Source: Reyranella sp.
GTDB taxonomy: Bacteria; Pseudomonadota; Alphaproteobacteria; Reyranellales; Reyranellaceae
DNA: 32,255 nucleotides
Assembly: GCF_004296935.1 (NCBI RefSeq)
Contig: NZ_SCVH01000057.1
Span: forward strand, 1-32,255
Reading direction: 5' to 3'
The position numbers were made by a program, and so were the translations under genes. Each line of letters begins with the position of its first letter. Positions within the stretch are counted from its first letter, which is position 1. The notes beneath the pieces were generated by a model. It had not been told where the DNA came from. It was given only the letters and a program-made list of their open reading frames with translations, and searched no databases. This document shows positions 25,474 to 32,255 of this stretch, in pieces.

Positions 25474-25734
25474 ATGGTTGCAACGCCGCCGAACGCCGCC
25501 CAGTTCATGTCCGCCGTGCTGGCGGCCGTGCACGAGCTCACGGGACGCCGGCCGCCGCCGACCTGGACCCATGTCGACAAGGTCCAACGCAAGTTGGGCA
25601 TCGGGAATACCGATGCCGTCGAGGCAGCGATTCGTCTTGCGGTCGCCAAGGGTTGGATGAGATCCGATGGCGATCCGGCCACGTCGGTGACGCTCACCGT
25701 CGAGGGCCTCAAACTGCTGGCGCCTCGTCCGTGA
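25474..25734 (+). CDS. Small winged-helix-like protein, unknown function
   Basis: This 86-aa protein has a helical pattern (SAVLAAVHELTGRRPPPTWT, VDKVQRKLGIGNTDAVEAAI, LAVAKGWMRSDG) ending in strands (SVTLTVEGLKLL). This is the layout of a small winged helix that could bind DNA, but no specific family was recognised. ATG 25474, preceded by GGAAG, starts it; the open frame further upstream (to 25375) overlaps the DUF2786 gene and does not look like protein. It follows the DUF2786 gene by 46 bp and may be the last gene of the prfB cluster. Confidence 0.6.
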   Translation: MVATPPNAAQFMSAVLAAVHELTGRRPPPTWTHVDKVQRKLGIGNTDAVEAAIRLAVAKGWMRSDGDPATSVTLTVEGLKLLAPRP

Positions 25735-25764
25735 TTTGAGAACAGACTGCAGGCGGGGGATAAA

Positions 25765-25997
25765 ATGACGTTCACGAAATTTGGATGCGCGCTCGTCCTC
25801 GCCGCCGGCTTCGGCTTCGCGGCGGCCAGCGCCCAGTAGGCCAACTCCATCTCCGTCCAGGTGAGCAGGTTGCACGACAACAACGGCCACGTGCGCTGCG
25901 GCCTCTACAATTCCGCCACGACCTTTCCCAAGAATGACCAGGAGTTCAAGGGTGGGGTGGCGTCACGATCTGGCCGGTGACGATCACCTATCCTTAG
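25765..25997 (+). pseudogene. Decayed secreted DUF2141-like gene
   Basis: After a good Shine-Dalgarno (AGGCGGGGGA), ATG 25765 begins a signal peptide (TFKTF-type start, then CALVLAAGFGFAAASAQ) that hits TAG at 25837. The same frame continues ANSISVQVSRLHDNNGHVRC and GLYNSATTFPKND, which is the start of a DUF2141 domain (secreted, beta-sandwich). It then breaks off at 25980. A different frame supplies a C-terminal end, GVTIWPVTITYP, with a stop at 25995. So there is at least one in-frame stop, a large internal loss and a frame change. Sequencing error cannot explain all three. The piece sits between the prfB cluster and the convergent GMC oxidoreductase gene. Confidence 0.65.
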
Positions 25998-26001
25998 GCC
26001 G

Positions 26002-27621
26002 TCAGGCCGCGACGGCGGCCCGCACCATGTCGGCGCACTTCTCGCCGATCATGATCGAGGGCGCGTTGGTGTTGCCGGCGACGATGGACGGCATGATCGA
26101 GGCATCGGCGACGCGCAGGCCCGCGATGCCATGGACCCGGAGCTGCGGGTCGACGACGTCGTCGCTGCCGTGGCCCATGCGGCAGGTACCGACCGGGTGC
26201 AGGTTCGAGACGCCGTTGGCGCGGATGAAGGCTTTTAGGTCGGCCTCGGCGGTGACGCCGGCGCCGGGCATGATCTCCTCCATGACGAAGGGTTTCAGCG
26301 CCGGCTGACGGGCGATCTCGCGGCAGATGCGCGTGCCCTCGATCAGCGCCTGCCAGTCGTAGGCGCTCTTGAGGAAGTTGAAGCGGATCTCGGGCGCGGC
26401 CAGCGGGTCGGGCGATTTCAGCCGCACCGTGCCGCGGCCGTCGGGCTTGAGATGCACGGGGCTCAGGCTGAATGCCGAGAAGGGCTGCGGAATGACGCCG
26501 GCGCGGGTCCGTTCCTTGACCGCCCAGGCGAACATGTTGATCTGCAGGTCGGGTCGCTCCAGCCGCCGGTCGCTCCTCATGAACGCGCCGACATAGAGGC
26601 CCATGCTGGCGAGCGGGCCGGTGCGGCCGAACACATAGCGCATCCCGGCCAGGATCTGGCGCGGCACGGAGATCGCGATGTCGTTCATGGTGACAGCCTG
26701 GCTGCAGCGATAGGCGACGTAGGTATTGAAATGGTCGTGCAGGTGGCTGCCCACGCCCGGCATGTCCTTGACCACCGCGATGCCGTGCTGCTGCAGGTGC
26801 GCGGCCGGCCCGAGACCCGACAGCATCAGGAGCTGCGGCGATCCGTAGACGCCGCCCGAGACGATGACCTCGCGCGTGGCCCTGGCGGTCTGCAGGCCGG
26901 CGGGCGTGCGATACTCGACGCCGACGGCGCGGCCGTTCTCGATCAGCACCCGGGTGGCGTGCGCCGACGTGGCGATCGTGAGGTTCTTGCGCTGCTTGGC
27001 GTCCTTGAGATAGGCGCGCGCGCTCGACCAGCGCCGCGCCTTGCCGTTGATGGTGGTCTGGTAGTAGCCGACGCCTTCCTGCTGCGCGCCGTTGAAGTCG
27101 GGATTGGCCGGGATGCCGGCCTGCACGGCGGCATCGTGCAGCGCCTTGGCCAGCGGCGGCTGCCAGCGATGGTCGGTGACCTTGAGCGGCCCGCCGGTGC
27201 CGTGGAAGCCGTCGGCGCCACGCGCGTTGTCCTCGGCGCGCTTGAAATAGGGCAGCACCGAGTCGTAGTCCCAGCCCTCGCAGCCGCGTTGGCGCCATTC
27301 GTCGTAGTCAGCGGAGTTGCCGCGCATATAAACCATGCCGTTGATCGAGCTGGTGCCGCCGAGCACCTTGCCGCGCGGCTGGTACATGATGCGGTTGTTG
27401 AGCTCGGGTTCCGGCTCCGAATCGAACATCCAGTTCACCTTCGGATTGTTGAAGGTCTTGTGATAGCCGAGCGGCACGTGGATCCAGGGATAGGAGTCCT
27501 TAGGGCCGGCTTCGAGCAGCAGCACGGAGAAGCGGCCGTCCTCGCTCAGCCGTCCGGCGACGGCGCAGCCGGCCGAGCCCGCGCCGGTGACGATGAAATC
27601 GTAGGTAGCCCCGTCTTGCAT
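26002..27621 (-). CDS. GMC-family FAD oxidoreductase (choline dehydrogenase-like)
   Basis: This 539-aa flavoprotein oxidises an alcohol. The ADP-binding GAGSAG (13-18) and LLLEAG (35-39) are followed by the GMC signature [19 protein letters not shown] (83-101), a second signature around [16 protein letters not shown], and the active-site pair His475 ([12 protein letters not shown]) and Asn519 ([13 protein letters not shown]). It resembles choline and aliphatic alcohol dehydrogenases, but the substrate is not readable. It has no signal peptide. The start ATG 27621 diverges from the aldo/keto reductase gene over 61 bp. The Shine-Dalgarno is a GGCGGA-like stretch. Its stop faces the decayed DUF2141 gene. 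Confidence 0.92.
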   Translation of the reverse strand: MQDGATYDFIVTGAGSAGCAVAGRLSEDGRFSVLLLEAGPKDSYPWIHVPLGYHKTFNNPKVNWMFDSEPEPELNNRIMYQPRGKVLGGTSSINGMVYMRGNSADYDEWRQRGCEGWDYDSVLPYFKRAEDNARGADGFHGTGGPLKVTDHRWQPPLAKALHDAAVQAGIPANPDFNGAQQEGVGYYQTTINGKARRWSSARAYLKDAKQRKNLTIATSAHATRVLIENGRAVGVEYRTPAGLQTARATREVIVSGGVYGSPQLLMLSGLGPAAHLQQHGIAVVKDMPGVGSHLHDHFNTYVAYRCSQAVTMNDIAISVPRQILAGMRYVFGRTGPLASMGLYVGAFMRSDRRLERPDLQINMFAWAVKERTRAGVIPQPFSAFSLSPVHLKPDGRGTVRLKSPDPLAAPEIRFNFLKSAYDWQALIEGTRICREIARQPALKPFVMEEIMPGAGVTAEADLKAFIRANGVSNLHPVGTCRMGHGSDDVVDPQLRVHGIAGLRVADASIMPSIVAGNTNAPSIMIGEKCADMVRAAVAA

Positions 27622-27682
27622 TCCGCCCTCGCTCTTTTGCCGGAGCGTAGAGCGATTCGACCTGGCGTGCTAGAAATCGCCG

Positions 27683-28657
27683 ATGAAAACCAAACTCCTC
27701 GGCCGCACCGGCGTCTCCGTCTCCGAACTCTGCTTCGGCACCATGTCGTTCGGCGGCGATGCCGACGAAGCCACGTCCGCCGCCATGTACAAGGCGGTGC
27801 GCGACGCCGGCATCAACTTCTTCGACTGCGCCGATGAGTACAACAAGGGCAAGTCCGAGGAGATCCTCGGCCGCCTGGCGAAAGGCGATCGCGACAATCT
27901 CGTCCTCACCACCAAGTGTTTCAGTCCGCAGAGCGACGACATCAACGCGCGCGGCAGTTCCCGCCGCCATGTGGTGCGCGCGGTCGAGCGGAGCCTGAAA
28001 CGCCTGCAGACCGATCGCATCGACGTGCTGTTCCTGCACAAGTTCGATCCGCTGACGCCGATCGAGGAGATGATGCGCGGGCTGGAGGACGTGGTGCGCT
28101 CGGGCAAGGTGCTCTATCCCGCCGTCAGCAACTGGTCGGCGTGGCAGACGCAGCGCGCGGTCGACATCCAGGAACGCCACAACTGGGCACGGCTGCAGGT
28201 CGTGCAGCCGATGTACAACCTGGTGAAACGCCAGGCCGAGGTCGAAATCCTGCCGATGGCCCAGGCCAACGGCATTGGCGTCATTCCCTACAGCCCCGGC
28301 GCCGCGGGGCTTCTGTCCGGCAAGTATCTCGGTCAGGCCACCGGTCGCCTGAAGACCAACAAGATGTACGAGGCGCGCTACGGCGAGGCCTGGACCTTCG
28401 ACGTGGCGGAGAAGTTCGCCGCCTTCTGCAAGCAGCAGGGCCTGCACCCCGTCAGCGCCGCCATCGCCTGGGTGGGATCGCACCCCGGCGTCACCGCGCC
28501 CATCATCGGCGCCCGCAATCTCGACCAGCTCAAGGACTCGCTCGCCGCCGTGAAGGTGAACATGACGCCGGAGCTGCGCGCCGAGATCGCCGGGCTGTCG
28601 CCCACACCGCCACCCGCCACCGACCGGCTGGAGGAGCAGAAGCCTCCAGCCGCCTGA
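27683..28657 (+). CDS. Aldo/keto reductase
   Basis: This 324-aa TIM-barrel NAD(P)H-dependent reductase has the family tetrad Asp48, Tyr53 (NFFDCADEYNKG), Lys78 (VLTTKCF) and His119 (VLFLHKFD). The C-terminal cofactor site is PIIGARNLDQLKDSLAAV. It reduces an aldehyde or ketone, or oxidises a sugar or alcohol; the substrate is unknown. The start is ATG 27683. The gene diverges from the GMC oxidoreductase gene, and both could act on the same alcohol/carbonyl pair, though this is only suggested by their position. Its C-terminal tail (PPPATDRLEEQKPPAA) is matched by a scrap 0.7 kb downstream. Confidence 0.93.
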   Translation: MKTKLLGRTGVSVSELCFGTMSFGGDADEATSAAMYKAVRDAGINFFDCADEYNKGKSEEILGRLAKGDRDNLVLTTKCFSPQSDDINARGSSRRHVVRAVERSLKRLQTDRIDVLFLHKFDPLTPIEEMMRGLEDVVRSGKVLYPAVSNWSAWQTQRAVDIQERHNWARLQVVQPMYNLVKRQAEVEILPMAQANGIGVIPYSPGAAGLLSGKYLGQATGRLKTNKMYEARYGEAWTFDVAEKFAAFCKQQGLHPVSAAIAWVGSHPGVTAPIIGARNLDQLKDSLAAVKVNMTPELRAEIAGLSPTPPPATDRLEEQKPPAA

Positions 28658-28670
28658 GTCAGCGACCGCT

Positions 28671-29291
28671 CTAGCGCAGCGGCGAGAACGCCGCCGGCAC
28701 GGCGAAGGTGTTCTGCATGCGCTGCATCACGACACCTTCGGCGCGCGGCGGCGGCCAGACGCCGGTGCTCATTGCCTGAGCGCGCAGGCGCTCGCGCTCG
28801 CCTATGTTCTTGTAGGCCCAAACATGGACCCATTGGTTGAGTGGGCCGATCTCGGTGAAGCCCGCGAAGATCAGCGGCGAGATGGCCGTGCGCGCCGGCA
28901 GGCGCGGGCCCCAGTTCTCGATCACCTTGGGGATCGCCCCCACATTGTAGGTATAGGTGCGGAACTCGTAGCAGGTACCGTGTTCGCCCGGCTTGAAGTT
29001 AGGCGAGAAAGGCGCGGGGTGGAGGATCTTGGCTTCCATCTCGAGGACGAAGTCGGCGATCTTGGGCGGCCAGACCTTGGTCGCGACGGCCTCGGCGCGG
29101 ATGCGATCGCGTTCGGCGGTGCTCTCGTAGGGCCAGATATGGATGATCTGGTTCAGTGTGCCGACTTCGGTCCGCCAGAATCCGGCCAGCGGCGAGAGTT
29201 TTAGGCGACCGGGCAGGGCCGTCGCGAAGGCTTCCTCGACCTGGGGAATGGTGCCCGGCTTCATCAGGTAGGTGCGCATTTCGAAGATCAT
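28671..29291 (-). CDS. Double NIPSNAP-domain protein
   Basis: This 206-aa protein consists of two tandem NIPSNAP (dimeric alpha/beta barrel) repeats. Repeat 1 is MIFEMRTYLMKPGTIPQVEE through GTLNQIIHIWPYESTAERDR. Repeat 2 is CYEFRTYTYNVGAIPKVIEN through GPLNQWVHVWAYKNIGERER. Each repeat ends in a conserved WPP-type motif (KVWPPK and GVWPPP). NIPSNAP proteins have no firmly established reaction; bacterial members often lie beside catabolic oxidoreductases, as here. The start ATG 29291 has GGGAG 6 bases upstream. It may be co-transcribed with the zinc-ribbon gene behind it (160-bp gap). Confidence 0.9.
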   Translation of the reverse strand: MIFEMRTYLMKPGTIPQVEEAFATALPGRLKLSPLAGFWRTEVGTLNQIIHIWPYESTAERDRIRAEAVATKVWPPKIADFVLEMEAKILHPAPFSPNFKPGEHGTCYEFRTYTYNVGAIPKVIENWGPRLPARTAISPLIFAGFTEIGPLNQWVHVWAYKNIGERERLRAQAMSTGVWPPPRAEGVVMQRMQNTFAVPAAFSPLR

Positions 29292-29343
29292 CGCTTACTC
29301 CCGCAGGTTCATTCGACGTGGACGACGTTTCGCATTTCCCCCA

Positions 29344-29413
29344 CGGACTGCCAACAGCCCACGCGCCGCCGGCTACCGTCCGGCCGGAGGAGCAGAAGGT
29401 CGTGAAGAGCTAG
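29344..29413 (+). pseudogene. Scrap of a second aldo/keto reductase 3' end
   Basis: Read in frame on the plus strand, this stretch encodes LPTAHAPPATVRPEEQK and ends VVKS-stop at 29411-29413. The aldo/keto reductase at 27683-28657 ends LSPTPPPATDRLEEQK. By hand, 30 of 36 bases agree from the PPAT codons to the EEQK codons. No other part of the family is recognisable upstream, where the NIPSNAP gene starts on the other strand. It may be what remains of a duplicated reductase gene. Confidence 0.45.
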
Positions 29414-29451
29414 AGGGAGGGTCGCCGCAACGCGGCAGGCTTGTAGCGCAG

Positions 29452-29631
29452 TCAAACGTCGGCGGCGACCGGCCGGGTGCTGCCGCAGTTGTCGCAGCGC
29501 GGACTGGCGACCGTGCGCAGGCCACGGCAGCCCGGGCACACGCCGATGTCGAAGCGCGACAGATCCCGCAGCGGCCGGTCGTTCGGCGTCGCCGGTTCGG
29601 CAAACAGGCCATTCAGCCATTTGAAGCGCAT
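29452..29631 (-). CDS. Small zinc-ribbon protein
   Basis: This 59-aa protein carries two CxxC knuckles (VCPGCRG and RCDNCGS) 11 residues apart, a rubredoxin/zinc-ribbon spacing, after an N-terminal hydrophobic-basic segment (MRFKWLNGLF). Proteins of this kind bind one Zn and act in protein or nucleic-acid contacts; no specific family is recognised. I chose ATG 29631, with GGAGGT 4 bases upstream; an in-frame GTG at 29637 overlaps that Shine-Dalgarno and is less likely. It diverges from the LLM monooxygenase gene and lies upstream of the NIPSNAP gene on the same strand. Confidence 0.72.
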   Translation of the reverse strand: MRFKWLNGLFAEPATPNDRPLRDLSRFDIGVCPGCRGLRTVASPRCDNCGSTRPVAADV

Positions 29632-29711
29632 GAACACCTCCGCCGCCCGACGTTAGCCTAGTGGTCCGCCGATTGCATCGCGCCGGGCAGGCAACGGCGG
29701 AGAAGAGCGTC

Positions 29712-31016
29712 TTGGCGGCAAAGCCTTTCCATCTCGGCTGGTTCATGAACAACACCTACGGCGTCCATGGCTGGAACCAGACATGGGGCGGCGGGGACGG
29801 CCAGGACTGGACGCAGCCCGACCTCCATATCGAGATGGCCAAGGCGTTCGAGCGCGCCTGCTTCGACTTCTTCCTGATGGAAGACTCGCTGTTCGTCCCG
29901 GACAACTACGGCGCCTCCACGGATTTCTACCTCCGCCGCGCGCTGCGGGCGCCCAAGAACGACCCGCTGCCGCTGGTGCCGCTGATCGCCCAGGCAACGA
30001 CGCATCTCGGCATCGTGCCGACGATCTCGACCAGCTTCTATCCGCCCTTCCTGCTGGCGCGTCTCATCGCCACCCTCGACCTGATGTCGAAGGGCAGGGT
30101 GGGCTGCAATTTCGTCACCTCGACGGCCGAACGGGCGGCGCAGAATTTCGGTCTCGACGCCCATATCGAGCACGATCTGCGCTACGAGATGGCCAACGAG
30201 TTCGTCGATCTGGTGAGCAGGCTCTGGTCGTCTTGGGACGCCGACGCCATCGTGGCGGACCGCGCGGCCGGCACCTTCGCCGATCCCGCCAGGGTTCGCG
30301 CCATCGATTTCAAGGGGCGTTTCTTCACCTCGCGCGGGCCGCTCAACACCGCGCGTCCGCCGCAGGGACGGCCCGTGCTGGTGCAGGCCGGCGGCTCGCC
30401 GCAGGGCCGGAACTTCGCTGCCAAGCATATGGACTCCGTCATTGCCGCCGTCAGCACCGTCCCGGAGATGAAGGCCTTCCGCGCAGATTTGCGTCGCCGC
30501 CTTGTCGTGGAGGGCCGCGATCCCGAGAGCTGCAAGCTCTTCTTCGTCGTCGTGCCCACCCTGGGCGAGACCAACGCCGAGGCGCAGGAACGCTTCCGCC
30601 GCCGGCAGGCCGGGCGAGAGGCCGCGCCGGAAATGACGCTGGCCCAGATGGGCAGTCTCACCGACATCGACTTCTCGACCTTCGACCTCGATGCGCCGCT
30701 GGGTGAACTGACGACCAACGGCCAGCAGGGCACGCTGAAGCGTTTCCTGGCGCAGGGCGCCACGCTGCGCGAGATCGCGGCAAACTACCGCTACGGGCTG
30801 GAAGATCCCGTCGTCGGCACGGCCGAGCATGTCGCCGGCGCCATGGCCGAGGTGATGCAGGAGGTGGGCGGCGACGGCTTCATGTTCAGCGGCCCGGTCA
30901 CCCGACGCCATATCGCCGAGATCACGGACGGCGTCGTGCCGGAACTTCAGCGCCTGGGCGTGGTCCGCACCGCCTACGAGCACCGCCATTTCCGCGACAA
31001 TCTCCTGGCGTTCTGA
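29712..31016 (+). CDS. LLM-class flavin-dependent monooxygenase (NtaA/SnaA/DszA group)
   Basis: This 434-aa bacterial luciferase-like monooxygenase uses FMNH2 from a separate reductase. It has GWFMNNTYGVHGWNQTW, then PDLHIEMAKAFERACFDFFL, TISTSFYPPFLLARLIATLD, LMSKGRVGCNFVTSTAERAA, and LVQAGGSPQGRNFAAKHMDS. These are typical of the NtaA/SnaA/DszA branch that opens chelators, sulfones or antibiotic precursors; the substrate cannot be read. I chose TTG 29712 (MAAKPFHLGWF), with GGAG about 9 bases upstream, because family members begin there; GTG 29661 adds 17 residues unlike the family. No flavin reductase gene is in the window. It diverges from the zinc-ribbon gene. Confidence 0.9.
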   Translation: MAAKPFHLGWFMNNTYGVHGWNQTWGGGDGQDWTQPDLHIEMAKAFERACFDFFLMEDSLFVPDNYGASTDFYLRRALRAPKNDPLPLVPLIAQATTHLGIVPTISTSFYPPFLLARLIATLDLMSKGRVGCNFVTSTAERAAQNFGLDAHIEHDLRYEMANEFVDLVSRLWSSWDADAIVADRAAGTFADPARVRAIDFKGRFFTSRGPLNTARPPQGRPVLVQAGGSPQGRNFAAKHMDSVIAAVSTVPEMKAFRADLRRRLVVEGRDPESCKLFFVVVPTLGETNAEAQERFRRRQAGREAAPEMTLAQMGSLTDIDFSTFDLDAPLGELTTNGQQGTLKRFLAQGATLREIAANYRYGLEDPVVGTAEHVAGAMAEVMQEVGGDGFMFSGPVTRRHIAEITDGVVPELQRLGVVRTAYEHRHFRDNLLAF

Positions 31017-31085
31017 TCGCAGGGCGGCAGGCGGGCGTCGACAGGCCGCGGCCACGACGGCACTCTCGCGGTCTCGACGCATCGG

Positions 31086-31436
31086 AGCCTGAGAATCTTC
31101 AATCTCTACCTCGCCCTCGGCGCCATGACGGTGCAGCAGTCCTTCGCGACGCCGGGCCGCTCGACGGTGCCGTTGATCGCCGCCGCCGTCGTCGTGGTCC
31201 TCGCCGTCTTCAACATGATCCCCCTGCCGCCGCTCGACAGCGGCCGCGTCGCCGTCGGGCTGCTGCCGGATGTCCTGGCGGCGCCCCTGGCGCGGCTCGA
31301 GCCCTTCGGCATGACCATCCTCCTCGGCCTGCTGTTCATCCTGCCACTGGTCGGCCCGCAACTCGGCCAGAACCTCGACATCATCGGCTGGCTTCTCTCG
31401 CGTCCAGTCGGCGTCACGATCGATTTCATTCCCTGA
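31086..31436 (+). pseudogene. N-terminally truncated site-2 protease (M50) fragment
   Basis: The plus frame from 31086 reads SLRIFNLYLALGAMTVQQSF and then TVPLIAAAVVVVLAVFNMIPLPPLDSGRVAVGLLPDVLAA, the C-terminal half of a short M50 site-2 protease. It includes the second active-site motif, here PLDSGR against the usual PLDGGR. A full-length member has a first membrane segment with HExxH about 90 residues earlier, and that is absent: upstream is the end of the LLM gene and a non-membrane sequence. ATG 31125 would allow a 103-aa product, but it could not be a protease without the His ligands. I treat it as a fragment. Confidence 0.55.
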
Positions 31437-31558
31437 ATGACGGGCAACGGCTGAGCAGGTGCGGTCGACGCCGGTGTCCCCTGCCTTGACCTGCGTCAAT
31501 GGCGCTGATGCCTGCACCAACTATCGTGCATCAGGCTGGAGCGAAAGCGAGGGGCAAG

Positions 31559-32224
31559 ATGTTCGCAAGACGCACGCTGTTCTTTGTTCTCGCTGCAATG
31601 GTTGCCGTCTTCGCGTATGCGGGTGCGTCGCCGGCCGAAGCGCAGGATCCCACCGGTGTGTGGACTGGCACGGTCTACCAGCCCAATTCCCGATCCGGCT
31701 CCTACCCGATGACCATGCGGCTCGACTCGGCGGGCGGCGGCGCTATCGACTATCCGAGCCTCAGTTGCGGCGGCACGGTGTCGGGCGGCGGCAGTTCGGG
31801 CGATTATACCTATCGCGAAAGCATCACCTACGGGCGCGACCGCTGCATCGATGGCGGCACGATCCATCTCGTGCTGCAGGGCGAGCAGGCCTTCTGGGAA
31901 TGGAAGGGCAGCGGCGCCTACGCCTCGGCCAAGCTGCGACGCTCAGGCGGTGGCCCGCCGGTGGCGACATGCGGGCAATGTGGCCAGGCGCTGCTGAATG
32001 ACGTGGCGGCCGGCTTGCGACAGTCGCAGGCGTTGCGCCCTTACGTCAACGAGGCGATGCGCAAATACGACAACTGCCGCCGCAACCTGCCGGGCTCGTG
32101 CACCGACCACTGCGCTTACCAGCTGCAGCAGACCTTGCCGGGTTGCGACCGGTGGGGCGTGGAGCAGGCGTATCGCAACTGCGTCGAGACCGCCCACACC
32201 GGGACAGCCGCCTACTGCCGTTGA
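31559..32224 (+). CDS. Secreted cysteine-rich protein of unknown function
   Basis: A signal peptide (MFARRTLFFVLAAMVAVFAYAGASPAEA) precedes a mature domain that begins DPTGVWTGTVYQPNSRSGSY, a beta-rich pattern with SYPMTMRLDS and TYRESITYGRDRC. The last third has eight of the ten mature cysteines (ATCGQCGQ, DNCRRNLPGSCTDHCAY, PGCDRW, RNCVET, AYCR), enough for several disulfides in the periplasm or outside. No family was recognised. ATG 31559 follows GAGGGG at a good distance; the frame is open to 31499, but the signal peptide fixes the start. The stop at 32222-32224 lies close to the contig end. No partner gene is visible. Confidence 0.8.
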   Translation: MFARRTLFFVLAAMVAVFAYAGASPAEAQDPTGVWTGTVYQPNSRSGSYPMTMRLDSAGGGAIDYPSLSCGGTVSGGGSSGDYTYRESITYGRDRCIDGGTIHLVLQGEQAFWEWKGSGAYASAKLRRSGGGPPVATCGQCGQALLNDVAAGLRQSQALRPYVNEAMRKYDNCRRNLPGSCTDHCAYQLQQTLPGCDRWGVEQAYRNCVETAHTGTAAYCR

Positions 32225-32242
32225 GGTCGCATCGGATTGCGG

Positions 32243-32255
32243 AGATCGGAAGAGC
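32243..32255. other. Illumina adapter core at contig end (assembly artefact)
   Basis: The last 13 bases, AGATCGGAAGAGC, are identical to the common core of Illumina TruSeq adapters. They lie at the very end of the window, so they are almost surely untrimmed adapter and not genome sequence. Confidence 0.92.

Noticed and set aside
26452-27837. 461-codon plus-strand frame over the GMC oxidoreductase gene
   Set aside because: It is the mirror of the GMC oxidoreductase coding strand, whose signatures are complete.
29658-31520. 620-codon minus-strand frame over the LLM gene
   Set aside because: The LLM monooxygenase is clear on the plus strand; the opposite frame is His/Arg/Asp-rich shadow sequence.
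31481-31530. Possible sigma70 promoter (TTGACC) before the cysteine-rich protein gene
   Set aside because: No acceptable -10 box lies 16-18 bases downstream of TTGACC.
1-32255. CRISPR arrays, tRNA or rRNA genes, toxin-antitoxin or restriction systems
   Set aside because: I looked for spaced direct repeats, cloverleaf-like stretches and typical defence motifs and found none.

Overview
The window looks like a piece of the chromosome of a high-GC alphaproteobacterium. The evidence is: RNase E with a long insertion in its S1 domain and a C-terminal GWW tail, as in Caulobacter-type degradosomes; intergenic palindromes of a kind common in Rhizobiales and relatives; many acyl-CoA dehydrogenase, LLM, GMC and NIPSNAP type catabolic genes; and near-universal G/C third codon positions. 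A Reyranella-like soil bacterium would fit, but I cannot fix the genus. The last 13 bases match the Illumina adapter core, so the right edge is probably a draft-contig end. No rRNA, tRNA, CRISPR array or phage module was seen.

Layout. 1-3924: 5' part of a periplasmic M48 protease (minus), then a lipoprotein with a degenerate gamma-glutamyltransferase fold, a class I aminotransferase and a translationally coupled DUF1311-type secreted protein. 3921-6699: a SnoaL-like protein (minus) and a two-gene acyl-CoA dehydrogenase operon. 6696-8929: an accessory patch with an intact IS481-family element inserted in a CTAG that contains the stop codon of the second dehydrogenase, a lower-GC alpha/beta hydrolase gene, and a 149-bp remnant of a second, related IS. 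9023-11275: a large MscS-type channel. 11397-14943: a ClpP-like periplasmic serine protease and a membrane PAS-GAF sensor, divergent across an AT-rich region with two Fur-box-like palindromes. 15130-16314: a serine-glyoxylate type aminotransferase, closed by a bidirectional terminator against rne (16454-19339, minus). 19833-24484: cell-wall and housekeeping genes: a Tat-exported N-acetylmuramoyl-L-alanine amidase, penicillin-binding protein 1A, a palindromic repeat cluster, and prfB with its programmed +1 frameshift. 24484-25734: three small genes. 25765-25997: a decayed DUF2141-like gene. 26002-31016: oxidoreductases and accessories (GMC oxidoreductase, aldo/keto reductase, double-NIPSNAP protein, zinc-ribbon protein, LLM flavin monooxygenase), with a scrap that looks like a second aldo/keto reductase tail. 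31086-32224: an N-terminally truncated site-2 protease fragment and a cysteine-rich secreted protein.

How the genes work together. The clear functional groups are amidase plus PBP1A (peptidoglycan), the two acyl-CoA dehydrogenases (probably one heteromeric enzyme), and prfB with its overlapping small genes. The rest is a mosaic of single metabolic and envelope genes. I found no convincing new defence or mobile system. The points most worth a second look are the Fur-like operator in front of an output-less sensor, the IS481 insertion that shares one palindromic stop site with its host gene, an IS-end scrap just behind the sensor, and the GGT-like lipoprotein that has lost its catalytic residues.
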